A stretch of 64,000 nt of DNA from Blastopirellula sp. (lineage in GTDB: Bacteria > Planctomycetota > Planctomycetia > Pirellulales > Pirellulaceae): assembly GCA_002733575.1 (NCBI GenBank), contig NVWB01000005.1, forward strand, positions 20,502 to 84,501, in the 5' to 3' direction. The position numbers and the translations under genes are program-made. The notes beneath the pieces were generated by a model. That model made no database searches. It saw only the letters and a program-made list of their open reading frames with translations, and was not told where the DNA came from. This document shows, in pieces, positions 27,262 through 36,185 of the stretch (its first letter is position 1; each line of letters opens with the position of its first letter).

Positions 27262-27566
27262 TAGAGCATTTTCAACATGACTGTTTTGCCGTGAAACCTT
27301 CTGTCCCAGAGGGACAGTATCGTGTAGCCAGGGGATTTATCCCCTGGAATCGAAGCTCAAAGAACCCAAAAGCCCCAGCGGGGCGACATCGCAAAAGTTG
27401 AGTGGTGTTGCCATCTGAAAACGAATTTCACAAAGAATAATCATCGAATCATAGCTTCTAAAAGGGTTTATTGAACCGATGTCGCCCCGCTGGGGCTTGG
27501 AGGATTTAGCTCTTTCATCTCCAGGGGATAAATCCCCTGGCTACACGATTTCGTCCCTACGGGACT
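27262..27566. repeat. Palindromic MITE-like element, copy D (about 305 bp)
   Basis: The left terminus is tagagcattttc (27262). The outer arms 27303-27347 and 27521-27565 pair at about 40 of 45 positions and contain GTCCC/GGGAC and CCAGGGGA/TCCCCTGG stems. The inner arms 27371-27391 and 27477-27497 are perfectly complementary over 21 bp (agccccagcggggcgacatc+g). About 85 bp of unrelated spacer sits at the centre. No right-hand terminal motif is visible, so that end may be decayed. It lies in the 756-bp divergent gap between the VWA and EamA genes; the rest of the gap has no recognised feature. Confidence 0.85.
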
Positions 27567-27849
27567 GAAAAAAATGACACTTATGGATTAGAGGCCAGAG
27601 GGTTTTCCATTACTTTAAATTTTAAAAATTAGTAATTTGAGGGCAGTAACTTTATCTGAGTTCGATGAATTCTTGGCCGCTGAAACCTCTGATGGCCTGC
27701 GCCCACACCCGATGATTAAGTGCTCTATCTAAAGAACTTAACCAATGGTAGCAATTTAATACTATCACTAGACCCAGTTCTTCACAAACAATCGGTCGCT
27801 TGATATCGTAGAGTTTCAATCTTCGAGCATAAAGAAACATAGCACCAAC

Positions 27850-28755
27850 GTGACTTCCACCGAATCTGACCCCCCACAAGACGCACAAATCTCTCGCAAC
27901 CAAGGCCGGCTGCTAATCGTTGCGGCTGCCGTGTTGTGGAGTACCAGTGGGTTGTTTGCCAAGAGCCCTTACTTCAACGACTGGCCGCTAGAACATCGCG
28001 GCATGCTACTCGCTTTTTGGCGGGCCGCGTTTGCTTCGGTGATCTTGCTTTGCTTTGTGCGAAGACCCAACTTTCATTGGCGTTACCTGCCGTTGTTGGG
28101 CTGCTTTGTGGTGATGAACATCAGCTTTCTCTCGGCCATGACTTCGGGCGAAGCCAGCAACGCAATTTGGTTACAACACACGGCTCCTGCCTGGGTGCTG
28201 ATGGGCAGCCTGTTAATTTTACGCGATAAAGTGCTTCCAAAAGATTGGACCTTACTGGCGTTTTGCGCCGCTGGCATAGGGCTGATTCTCAGTTTTGAAC
28301 TACAAGGTGCCAACTCCTGGGGCGCCGTGCAAGGGTTGATCTCTGGTGTAACGTATGCCGGGGTGGTTCTCTCACTGCGATATTTACGAGACGAAGACAG
28401 CGCCTGGGTCGTGGCAATCGCGCATATTGTCACGGCCTTATGTTTGTTCCCGTATGTGGTCTACCAAGGAATTTGGCCCAGCGGTTCTCAGTGGCTGCCA
28501 CTGGCCGGGTTCGGGATGCTGCAAATGGGTTTTCCGTACTTCTTATTTGCCCTGGGCTTACGCAAAATCACCAGCCACGAAGCCTCCGGCATCTGCCTGC
28601 TTGAACCAATTTTAGTCCCCGTCTGGGTCTTCATCGCTTGGCACAACTCACCCGGCTATCAATCCCCCGCCTGGTGGACCCTGGCCGGCGGTGCTTTGAT
28701 TTTAGTTGGGCTGGCTAGTAAGTATTTGCTACCGGGTAAGCAAGACCGAAAGTAA
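27850..28755 (+). CDS. EamA-family (DMT) transporter
   Basis: A 301-residue inner-membrane protein with about ten hydrophobic helices and two EamA repeats (about residues 16-142 and 155-292). Typical features are 'AAAVLWSTSGLFAKSP' at the start of helix 1, 'AIWLQHTAPAWVLMGSLLIL' closing the first repeat, and 'EASGICLLEPILVPVWVFI' in the second. It probably exports a metabolite; the substrate cannot be read from sequence. The start is GTG 27850; no ATG is available in frame near the expected N-terminus. It converges with the SDR gene and ends just before a hairpin. Confidence 0.88.
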   Translation: MTSTESDPPQDAQISRNQGRLLIVAAAVLWSTSGLFAKSPYFNDWPLEHRGMLLAFWRAAFASVILLCFVRRPNFHWRYLPLLGCFVVMNISFLSAMTSGEASNAIWLQHTAPAWVLMGSLLILRDKVLPKDWTLLAFCAAGIGLILSFELQGANSWGAVQGLISGVTYAGVVLSLRYLRDEDSAWVVAIAHIVTALCLFPYVVYQGIWPSGSQWLPLAGFGMLQMGFPYFLFALGLRKITSHEASGICLLEPILVPVWVFIAWHNSPGYQSPAWWTLAGGALILVGLASKYLLPGKQDRK

Positions 28756-28761
28756 ACCGTT

Positions 28762-28785
28762 GGGTGCCATTCGGGCATGGCACCC
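28762..28785. terminator. Hairpin between converging EamA and SDR genes
   Basis: Perfect 9-bp stem: gggtgccat (28762-28770) and atggcaccc (28777-28785) with a six-base loop, seven bases after the EamA stop. There is no clear T-run on either strand. The stem has the same 'gggtgccat' core as the repeat near 62.4 kb, so it may be a minimal copy of that repeat that also blocks read-through. Confidence 0.55.
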
Positions 28786-28823
28786 TGATTTCAATAAAAC
28801 AACCCGGCGGGCCTCACATTTGT

Positions 28824-29549
28824 TTAGGTATATTCCTGGAAGGAAGGCTTAATAATCAACTCCGGCACATGGGCTCGGGCCGGTAAGTTACAGATCGACA
28901 CGATTAGTTCACGGAAGTCTTCTGGCTGTAAAATTCTTGCTCGGTGTTCGGCAGATACCGGGTTCGGGCGCTGATCAAGAATCGGGGTTTCGACTTCGCC
29001 AGGGTAAACATTGGTGATTCGAATTCCGTTGGCCGCCTCTTCATTTCCTGCGGCAGTTCCCAGTGCGGTCATCGCAAATTTGGAAGCACAATAGGCAATG
29101 CCACCTAAAGAAGAAGCTCGTTTTCCGGAGATGGACGAGATATTAATGATCAACCCATCTTTTCGCTCGCGCATTTGCGGCAGCACGGTATACATCAAGT
29201 TATAGCCACCGGTGGCGTTTATGAGCATGACTTTGTCCCACTCTTCTGGCACCATTTCGGCCATCGAGCGTTTTTTGATGTTGATGCCTGCCGCATTGAC
29301 CAGAATATCGACCTTGCCTAAAGTCTTGTCGGCCCAGTTAATTAGGGCAGTCACGCTCTCGCGGTCCGAAACATCGACGCTATGACAGTGAATTTCATCG
29401 GAACTAGCCTCTGCGGCTTTTTCTAGCACCTCAAACCGTCGACCAGCAATGCCCACAGTAGCCCCTGCTGCGGCCAATCCCTCGGCAATTGCGAGTCCTA
29501 TTCCAGTTCCACCACCGACGATTAAGGCTGATTTCCCACTAAGACTCAT
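28824..29549 (-). CDS. Short-chain dehydrogenase/reductase
   Basis: A 241-residue classical SDR. The NAD(P)-binding motif GGGTGIG is at 12-18 and NAAG at 85-88. The catalytic serine is in NISSISG (S138/S139), with Y153 and K157 in YCASK. An Arg pair after strand 2 (AGRRFE) suggests preference for NADPH. It is closest in pattern to 3-ketoacyl-ACP-reductase-like enzymes, but the substrate is unknown and no fatty-acid gene is near. The gene stands alone, and the 288 bp between it and the next plus-strand gene has nothing recognised apart from promoter space. Confidence 0.9.
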   Translation of the reverse strand: MSLSGKSALIVGGGTGIGLAIAEGLAAAGATVGIAGRRFEVLEKAAEASSDEIHCHSVDVSDRESVTALINWADKTLGKVDILVNAAGINIKKRSMAEMVPEEWDKVMLINATGGYNLMYTVLPQMRERKDGLIINISSISGKRASSLGGIAYCASKFAMTALGTAAGNEEAANGIRITNVYPGEVETPILDQRPNPVSAEHRARILQPEDFRELIVSICNLPARAHVPELIIKPSFQEYT

Positions 29550-29837
29550 CTTCTCACATTCTCCACGAATTTTTTATTGAACGGTGTTTAAGGTTTTTAG
29601 ATTAAGATAACCAGCTTACCAGAAACTAAGTTGCCGGAAATATGGCGGAAAATATCTTAGATTTCAGCCTCTGACGCGAATTAGAATAGAAAGGGTAATA
29701 GCCTCAATCTGAAAAGTTGTTCAAAATTACTGGTTTTCACTACTGGAGAGGGGCTATGCAGTCAGAGTAAACTAGAGAGAGTCAGATATCGGTGATGTTT
29801 GGCCACTTATCCCATTGTCGAATTCTCGAAAGCAGCT

Positions 29838-30782
29838 ATGTCGTCAGTTTCTGAGCCAATCGATTCGCGCATCAAGGTGGTAACGCCTGAGAACATTGCG
29901 TTCAACTATCAAATCGGGGGACCATTCCGTAGACTGGCTGCGTTCTTGCTGGATCTCGGGATTCGATTGGCGGTGCTCATTGGTCTTTGGATGATCTTAG
30001 TCTGCACAGGAATCTTAGAATTCTTGATGAGTATATTAGGATTAGGTGCAGTGGACTTTTCTGCCGCAATTTTTCTTTTGGTATATTTTGCACTCGATTG
30101 GTTTTATGGATCTTTATTTGAGACCTACTGGAACGGACAGACGCCGGGTAAAAGATTGCTTAGCTTAAGGGTCTTAAGTTCCAACGGAGAACCGATTAAT
30201 GGCTTACAAGCATTTGGAAGAAACCTGCTTCGTTATGCAGATATGATGCCTACGGTGCCTGTTCCTACCGAAGCTTTACAAATGCAATTCGGTACACATC
30301 CAATTCTTCCCACTTTTTTGGTCGGATTGATTGTGCCATTATTTAGCAAAAGATTTCAACGGCTTGGAGACTTGGTTTGTGGAACCATGGTGGTAATTGA
30401 AGATCGAAGCTGGTTGATGAAAGTGGCAAAGGTCGAAGACGACCGGGCTCGTTTGTTGGCCGAATTTATTCCTGCCAACTATGTGGTAGGGCGTAGTTTA
30501 AGTAAAGCGATTGCCACGTATGTGGAACGTCGTCGGTATTTCACCACGGCCCGGCGTCGTGAGATTGCCCGGCATTTGGCGCAACCGATGCTGGCAAAAT
30601 TCGATCTTCCAGAAGATACTAGTTATGATCTATTGTTGTGTGCTGTGTACTACCGCACTTTCCTTTCAGATCAAAGTGCTGATCGAACTTCGAATGAGTC
30701 AGAGATATTAACCAATGGGCCTCCACAGGCCTCGACCAATACATTAGACCTCAGTTCATTCAAGCCAAGAATCGGAAACTAA
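29838..30782 (+). CDS. RDD-family membrane protein
   Basis: A 314-residue protein. ATG 29838 is preferred over an upstream ATG at 29799 because the conserved family start is 'VVTPENIAFNYQIGGPFRRL'. The RDD domain (residues about 22-180) contains the Arg of GPFRRLAAFLLD, the Asp of the first helix, and 'WNGQTPGKRLLSLRVLSSNGE', a hallmark of the family. A cytoplasmic helical tail follows (about 190-314). It is the first gene of a seven-gene run with SpoIIM, DUF4129, DUF4350, MoxR and DUF58 proteins; the same association is seen in other bacteria. It has been suggested to act as a transporter, without proof here. Confidence 0.88.
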   Translation: MSSVSEPIDSRIKVVTPENIAFNYQIGGPFRRLAAFLLDLGIRLAVLIGLWMILVCTGILEFLMSILGLGAVDFSAAIFLLVYFALDWFYGSLFETYWNGQTPGKRLLSLRVLSSNGEPINGLQAFGRNLLRYADMMPTVPVPTEALQMQFGTHPILPTFLVGLIVPLFSKRFQRLGDLVCGTMVVIEDRSWLMKVAKVEDDRARLLAEFIPANYVVGRSLSKAIATYVERRRYFTTARRREIARHLAQPMLAKFDLPEDTSYDLLLCAVYYRTFLSDQSADRTSNESEILTNGPPQASTNTLDLSSFKPRIGN

Positions 30783-30794
30783 AGGGAGAAGCAT

Positions 30795-31856
30795 TTGAAA
30801 GTCGCGGAACTGATTGAACAACGTCGCAGCAACTGGCAAGAGCTAGAGCAGTTGTGTACGACCATGGAGAACAAACGTAAACGTAGTATGACTGCGCGTT
30901 CGATCTCTCGATTCGCCACGCTCTATCGGGGCGCGTGCGCCGACTTAGCACTGGCGGACTCGTATCAGTTGCCGCCGAACATTGTCGAATACTTGCATCA
31001 ACTGGTAGGCAGGGCACACAACCAACTCTATCGCAGTCGGCGGATTGATTGGACTAGCCTGGTAAACAGCCTGATCTTTGAAGTCCCTAGCCATATTTTT
31101 CATGACCGTTGTGTTCAAGTTTGTTTCTGTCTGTTCTGGTCGGTCTTTCTGATGTGCGGTTACTTGGCGTCAGGTTCCGACAGTACGTTTGCTGATCAAA
31201 TCGTCGGTGCCGAACAATTAGATATGATGAGCGAAATGCACTCACGAAGTGTTGGGAATAGCGGATTTACACCTTCTGCGTATATGTCAGCTCGTTATAT
31301 TCAACACAACACAAGTATCGGCCTGCAATGCTTTGCCTTGGGAATTACCGTGATTGGCGGCCTGGGTGTGTTGCTGTCGAATGCGAGTACCTTGGGTACC
31401 GTTTTTGGTTATATGGCCAGCCCCAATGTTCCAGACGATGTCAGCAACAACTTTTTTGAATTTGTAACCGCTCATGGTCCGTTTGAGTTAACCGCAATCA
31501 TCTTATCCGCAGGCGCCGGTTTACGGTTGGGAATGGCATTGATCAATCCTCGCTTCCGTGATGCGGAACTCAAGGAACACGAACAACCGAATATCGAAAA
31601 CGATCTGTTCGATAAAATGCGGATGTTGACGTTTAACCGAATTGATTCGCTAAAAATTGCCGCACGACGGGCCTTACCGATCATGGGTTCGGCGGCAGTC
31701 ATGTTTGGTTTAGCGGCCATGATCGAAGCTTGGATTTCTCCTTCTCCTTTACCGCTGATTTTTAAGCAGATGATCGCAGTGACTTCCAGTGGCATGTTGA
31801 CTATCTACTTTATTCTGCTGGGTTTCCCACGAAGGGAGCATGATGCAGTTAGATAA
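30795..31856 (+). CDS. Stage II sporulation protein M-like membrane protein
   Basis: A 353-residue protein of the SpoIIM family, starting at TTG 30795 after the ribosome-binding site AAAGGGAG. A soluble helical N-terminus (about 1-100, with 'ICRFATLYRGACADLALAD'-like stretch SRFATLYRGACADLALADS) precedes about five membrane helices. The middle contains 'GLGVLLSNASTLGTVFGYM' and 'FVTAHGPFELTAIILSAGAGLRLGMAL', the SpoIIM core with its conserved His-Gly/Glu motif. In spore-formers SpoIIM acts in peptidoglycan remodelling at the septum; planctomycetes do not sporulate, so its job here is unknown. It overlaps the next gene by 14 bases. Confidence 0.87.
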   Translation: MKVAELIEQRRSNWQELEQLCTTMENKRKRSMTARSISRFATLYRGACADLALADSYQLPPNIVEYLHQLVGRAHNQLYRSRRIDWTSLVNSLIFEVPSHIFHDRCVQVCFCLFWSVFLMCGYLASGSDSTFADQIVGAEQLDMMSEMHSRSVGNSGFTPSAYMSARYIQHNTSIGLQCFALGITVIGGLGVLLSNASTLGTVFGYMASPNVPDDVSNNFFEFVTAHGPFELTAIILSAGAGLRLGMALINPRFRDAELKEHEQPNIENDLFDKMRMLTFNRIDSLKIAARRALPIMGSAAVMFGLAAMIEAWISPSPLPLIFKQMIAVTSSGMLTIYFILLGFPRREHDAVR

Positions 31857-32718
31857 AACGCAAATTGCCATTCGTGAACGTGGCCTGTTAGAAATTTATG
31901 ACTTGGCATTGCTGGTCACTAAATGTTATTGGAAGAGAATACTGTTGTCTCTGGCAATCTTTGGTATTCCGGTTTCACTGCTCAACTTCTTCTTGCTGTA
32001 CAGCTTGCAAATCGAAGTCGGCGTGTGGGATGTTTCAGCGCAGTTTTTCACACTCACGGTGGTGCTCATCTATTTAGAAGCTCCACTGGTCACGGTTCCG
32101 CTAACCATGTTTCTCGGCGATGCGTTATTCCACGACAAGCCCGATTGGCGGCGGGCATTCCTTGGGTTCTGGCCATTAACGCCGCGTGTGTTTTGGAGCA
32201 TCTTGATGCTCAGAGGAGTCCTCCCAGGGATAGCACTGGTCTATTTCAGCATGTTTGAAGATGGCATCCTGGCGGTCGTCTTTTTAGTGCTGCTTTGTTT
32301 ATATGCTGTGGTACTCCGCGTGGTTCGCCCTTACATCAGCGAGATTGTTTTACTTGAACGCAATCCGTTAAGATCGAAGAACAAATCAGTCATCACTATC
32401 GGACGAAGAAGTTCGGCCTTGCATGGTCCAAATTTTGGAGACATGGTCGTGCGTGGTATGGCGTCGAGTGTCTCGATTTTAATCGTACTGGCAATCGTGC
32501 TCAACATTTGGGCCGCACGAGGCTATTTGTTTGGAGCCTGGGGTATCGATCTCTGGTATCTCAACTTGTTGTTGCCACTAGGATTGTGGCTAGTAGTGGC
32601 ATTTATGAGCGTAGTCCGGTTCCTGAGCTATCTTGATCTGCGAATTCGTCGAGAAGGCTGGGAAGTCGAACTAGTGGTTCGAGCCGAAGCCAATCGCTGG
32701 AAAGGAGTCTTATCATGA
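31843..32718 (+). CDS. Membrane protein of the MoxR/DUF58 operon, unknown
   Basis: A 291-residue protein with about six hydrophobic segments. Two ATGs lie in tandem (31840 and 31843); the second has better spacing from GGGAG (31834-31838) and is used. I do not recognise a named family. A basic pair-rich loop (about residues 165-190, ERNPLRSKNKSVITIGRRS) divides the first membrane group from the last two helices. It overlaps SpoIIM at its start and DUF4129 at its end (ATGA), so its production is coupled to both. By position it is a membrane partner of the SpoIIM/DUF4129 complex. Confidence 0.75.
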   Translation: MQLDKTQIAIRERGLLEIYDLALLVTKCYWKRILLSLAIFGIPVSLLNFFLLYSLQIEVGVWDVSAQFFTLTVVLIYLEAPLVTVPLTMFLGDALFHDKPDWRRAFLGFWPLTPRVFWSILMLRGVLPGIALVYFSMFEDGILAVVFLVLLCLYAVVLRVVRPYISEIVLLERNPLRSKNKSVITIGRRSSALHGPNFGDMVVRGMASSVSILIVLAIVLNIWAARGYLFGAWGIDLWYLNLLLPLGLWLVVAFMSVVRFLSYLDLRIRREGWEVELVVRAEANRWKGVLS

Positions 32719-33578
32719 GTTCACTTTCCTTACGCACAATGATTCGAGTGACTTTGTTGCTACTACTTCCCATCTCGGCAAGTCTTTTCCTGCTTGTACC
32801 AGAGGCCAGTGCGCAAAATTTCTGGGAAGAAGATTACGAACCCAACACACTGGATGACCCCATAGGTTCAGGGGAAGAGAGTTTACAGCAGTTACCCCAA
32901 GCCCCTTGGTACAATGCCGAGTCAGGACAAGTGCAGCCGGTTGCAGTTTCTGTCACAGCAGAAGATGCAAAAGCTAGCGAGCCAACGACTCGCCCGAGAA
33001 AAGATCCCCCTCCCAAACCAAAAAATACTGGCACTTGGAATTGGCCAAGCTGGCTCAATTGGGATTTATCATTCTTGGGTTTTGGTTTCTATACTATCCT
33101 TTACATCGTATTCGCGGCTCTGTTGATCGGCTTGGTTATCATAGTGATGCGTACCATCGCGATGTCGAGCGAAGAGGGAATCATGTCCAACAACAGCTTC
33201 GCCGATGAAATTACAAGTCATGTAGATCGTGTTGAGAATCTACCATTTCAGTTGAAGCGGCCTGACTCCGACTTCCTCACCGAAGCCCGTCGTCACTACA
33301 ACGAAGGCAACTATCGTGAAGCCATTGTCTATCTGTTTAGTTACGAACTAGTAGAACTCGACAAAGGCCAAGTCATACATCTAACCAAAGGAAAAACCAA
33401 CGGGCAGTATCTGCGTGAAATGGGCAGACGCCTCGCGTTACGAGGTATCCTTGAGTTGACCATGAACGCGTTTGAAGATGTATTCTTTGGTCAACGCGAA
33501 CTCTCAAAACGTCAATTTGAATCTTGCTGGGACCAAGTTGATCAGTTTAAGACACTGGTTCAAGGAGGGGCATCATAA
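32715..33578 (+). CDS. DUF4129 domain membrane protein
   Basis: A 287-residue protein with a signal peptide (cleavage near ASA-QN at about 33), a Pro-rich periplasmic linker, a membrane helix at about 117-145 and a C-terminal cytoplasmic DUF4129 domain. The domain shows 'EARRHYNEGNYREAIVYLFSYELVELDKGQVIHLTKGKTNGQYLRE', the family signature. DUF4129 proteins are regular members of MoxR/DUF58 operons, where they may link the ATPase to membrane components. The ATG overlaps the previous stop by four bases, and its stop (33576-33578) overlaps the next start by one base. Confidence 0.86.
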   Translation: MSSLSLRTMIRVTLLLLLPISASLFLLVPEASAQNFWEEDYEPNTLDDPIGSGEESLQQLPQAPWYNAESGQVQPVAVSVTAEDAKASEPTTRPRKDPPPKPKNTGTWNWPSWLNWDLSFLGFGFYTILYIVFAALLIGLVIIVMRTIAMSSEEGIMSNNSFADEITSHVDRVENLPFQLKRPDSDFLTEARRHYNEGNYREAIVYLFSYELVELDKGQVIHLTKGKTNGQYLREMGRRLALRGILELTMNAFEDVFFGQRELSKRQFESCWDQVDQFKTLVQGGAS

Positions 33579-34759
33579 TGGCTCTGCGAACATCAAACCT
33601 ATTCACGATCCTTGCTCTGGTTAGTTTCGTCAGTCTCTGCGGTTGTGGACAACAACAGTCGGACATGAATAGCACTTACGGAACCCGTAGCGGCAGTTCC
33701 ATTGGCAGCGTGAATGGCACTTGGGTGTTATCTGACATGTTCCAAGAAGCCGGTTATTACACGAGTACTGCCAAACGACTTTCGCCACGAATTTTGCGCA
33801 GCGATGTCATTGTTTGGGCGCCAGATACATTCCATGGCCCCACAAGAGAGACCCGCGTCTACTTTGAAGATTGGTTAACCGAGCAAGATGGCCGCACGTT
33901 GATTTACATCGGGCGTGATTACGATGCGTCGATTGATTATTGGGAGCAGATGCAATCGCAAGCGACCACTACCGACAAAGCCGATTTTCTGCGGCAAAAA
34001 GCGCTGGCCCGACAGTCGTATGATCAGCGAAGAAACCTCATGCCAGAGAAGCAAGATGTCGACTGGTTCGAAATTGTTCGTGATCAACCGCAGACCACCG
34101 CAAGAACGCTACAGGGCCCTTGGGCAACAGGTGTAGTAGCCGAGGATGCTGATATCATGATTCGCTCTAAGTACAATTTTCCAGAATCCAAAGAAAATCA
34201 AAACGTCAACAAATGGAGTGACGACTTTGTGCTGAGTGAAGTGCTGCTCAAGTCAGGCAAGCATAATATCGTGACGCGTTTGGAAGATGACTATATGGAC
34301 TCACGAATTATCGTGGTCAACAACGGTTCGTTTTTACTGAACATGCCGCTGGTCAATCCAGAACACCGCGTTTTAGCAGGCAAGTTAATTGAAGAATGTG
34401 GTTACGGCAGCAGCGTTGCTTTTCTGGAATCTGGCGAGGACGTGCAAATTGTACACTCTGAGGATAACGCTTCTGGAAACAGCGGCTGGGAATGGCTAAC
34501 GGTTTGGCCGTTGAATGTCTCAGGCTTGCATTTTGCACTTCTGATGATTGTACTTTGCTTTGCCCTGTTTCCTTACTTTGGACGTCCACGAACCTTGCCG
34601 GAAGAACCGACATCGGACTTTAAAAAACATATCGATGCACTCGGCCAGTTGCTAGAAATTACCCAAGATTATGATTACGCTCAACTGAGAGTAAAACAAT
34701 ATCAACAGATGACCAAGACGGAAACGGTTTACCGTCGAGGGCGTTCTAAGAACGGTTAA
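33578..34759 (+). CDS. DUF4350-type lipoprotein
   Basis: A 393-residue protein with a lipobox-like SLCGC (C23), so probably lipid-anchored on the periplasmic face. The domain reads 'TWVLSDMFQEAGYYTSTAKRLSPRIL', 'DVIVWAPDTFHGPTRETRVYFEDWL' and 'TLIYIGRDYDASI', a glutamine-amidotransferase-like DUF4350 pattern that often precedes MoxR. A membrane helix at about 312-332 brings the C-terminal helical tail into the cytoplasm (RPRTLPEEPTSDFKKHIDALG). It sits between DUF4129 and MoxR and ends 76 bp before the MoxR start. Confidence 0.82.
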   Translation: MALRTSNLFTILALVSFVSLCGCGQQQSDMNSTYGTRSGSSIGSVNGTWVLSDMFQEAGYYTSTAKRLSPRILRSDVIVWAPDTFHGPTRETRVYFEDWLTEQDGRTLIYIGRDYDASIDYWEQMQSQATTTDKADFLRQKALARQSYDQRRNLMPEKQDVDWFEIVRDQPQTTARTLQGPWATGVVAEDADIMIRSKYNFPESKENQNVNKWSDDFVLSEVLLKSGKHNIVTRLEDDYMDSRIIVVNNGSFLLNMPLVNPEHRVLAGKLIEECGYGSSVAFLESGEDVQIVHSEDNASGNSGWEWLTVWPLNVSGLHFALLMIVLCFALFPYFGRPRTLPEEPTSDFKKHIDALGQLLEITQDYDYAQLRVKQYQQMTKTETVYRRGRSKNG

Positions 34760-34835
34760 ACGACAGTTCATACCACCACGTAAAAATATCCCAATTCAAA
34801 ACTGATTCGATCCTTTCAATATTGATTGACATACA

Positions 34836-36185
34836 ATGAATTCACCTGCTTCCGACGTAATCGAGTTTCAATGTGTCCATTGCAGCAAAGTCTTGCGAGT
34901 TCCAGTGGCCGCTGCTGGCAAAAAAGCCAAATGCCCCGGCTGTGCCAACATCCAAGAAGTGCCGCCAGAACCCTCGAACAATGTTGCGGCACCAATCAGC
35001 GGAGTCGATAATCCGTCTGCCGATCCAATCATCTCCGCACCGACTGGCGAGTCCATCTTTGATTCGGATGTTATGAGTGGCTCTGGCATATCGATAACGT
35101 CACCTGCTAGTCCCACTCCAAGCCCACCAGTCGCTCCTCCTGTTGCCCCTGCTGTCAGTGAGCTGACAACGCCTGTTTCGCCAGTAAGTTCGGCAGACAA
35201 AATGACCAGCCATCACACGTCGCAAGAGTCAAACACGCCGACGCGAGAGCTGTTCAAAAAGATCACCAGCGAAATCAGTAAAATTTATGTTGGCCAGGAA
35301 GAAATGGTCCTCGGCACCCTGGTTGCCCTGTTTTCCAGTGGACACGTATTGATCGAAAGTCCGCCTGGATTAGGGAAAACCTTATTCGTCCGGGCACTAG
35401 GGCGAGTCTTAGGCTGTGACTTTGGGCGTGTGCAGTTCACCGCCGACTTAATGCCGAGTGATATTACCGGTGCCCCGATCTTCGATATGAAATCGAATGA
35501 ATTTCGTTTTCGCAAAGGGCCAATTTTCACTCAGCTTTTATTGGCCGATGAAATCAATCGTGCCCCAGCAAAAACGCATGCCGCTTTGCTAGAAATCATG
35601 CAAGAGTTTCATGTCACAGTCGATGGAACAACGCACGAAATTGAACGACCGTTTCTCGTGATGGCCACCCAGAACCCGATTGAGTCGGAAGGAACCTATA
35701 ATCTTCCGGAAGCTCAGTTGGACCGTTTTATGTTCAAGTTAAATTTGGACTATCCAGCAGTGGAAGAAGAAGCCGAAATTCTGCGAGATCACAGTCGACA
35801 GCTTGACATCAACAAGCGGCTAGAAGAAGAACTGGACGTAATTTGCTCTCCTCAACAGATATTAGAAGTCACACTGGCCAATGGAAAGGTGATTGTCGAT
35901 GACAAATTAATTGACTACATCAACAAAATTGTCCGGCTAACACGCGAGTGGCCACAGTTTCACATGGGTGCATCACCTCGGGCCGGTTTGACACTGATGC
36001 AAGGGGCCAGAACTTTGGCCGCATTCTCAGGCCGTGATTATGCAGTGCCAGATGATGTGGTGCAAATCGCGCTACCTGCATTGCGTCATCGAGTGATTCT
36101 ATCGGCCGAAGCCGAAGTAGAAGGCCATCATGTTGATGAATTATTGACCGAATTGATTCGCACAGTCGAGGTACCCAGACTTTGA
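34836..36185 (+). CDS. MoxR-family AAA+ ATPase with N-terminal zinc ribbon
   Basis: A 449-residue protein. Residues 11-40 form a probable zinc ribbon: C13xxC16 and C33xxC36. A Pro/Ser-rich linker (about 45-130) follows. The MoxR AAA+ core has Walker A in PPGLGKT (about 178-184), Walker B in LLLADEINRAP (D238, E239), sensor 1 in 'VMATQNPIESEGTYNLPEAQLDRF' and an arginine-finger region in that stretch. The C-terminal lid has 'GASPRAGLTLMQGARTLA'. MoxR ATPases remodel protein complexes, often acting with the DUF58 protein encoded next to them; the two genes overlap here. The zinc ribbon is a planctomycete-style addition. Confidence 0.93.
   Translation: MNSPASDVIEFQCVHCSKVLRVPVAAAGKKAKCPGCANIQEVPPEPSNNVAAPISGVDNPSADPIISAPTGESIFDSDVMSGSGISITSPASPTPSPPVAPPVAPAVSELTTPVSPVSSADKMTSHHTSQESNTPTRELFKKITSEISKIYVGQEEMVLGTLVALFSSGHVLIESPPGLGKTLFVRALGRVLGCDFGRVQFTADLMPSDITGAPIFDMKSNEFRFRKGPIFTQLLLADEINRAPAKTHAALLEIMQEFHVTVDGTTHEIERPFLVMATQNPIESEGTYNLPEAQLDRFMFKLNLDYPAVEEEAEILRDHSRQLDINKRLEEELDVICSPQQILEVTLANGKVIVDDKLIDYINKIVRLTREWPQFHMGASPRAGLTLMQGARTLAAFSGRDYAVPDDVVQIALPALRHRVILSAEAEVEGHHVDELLTELIRTVEVPRL

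Noticed and set aside
27652..27903. 83-codon minus-strand frame overlapping the EamA start
   Set aside because: No recognisable domain or ribosome-binding site, and it overlaps the start of a clear membrane transporter gene.
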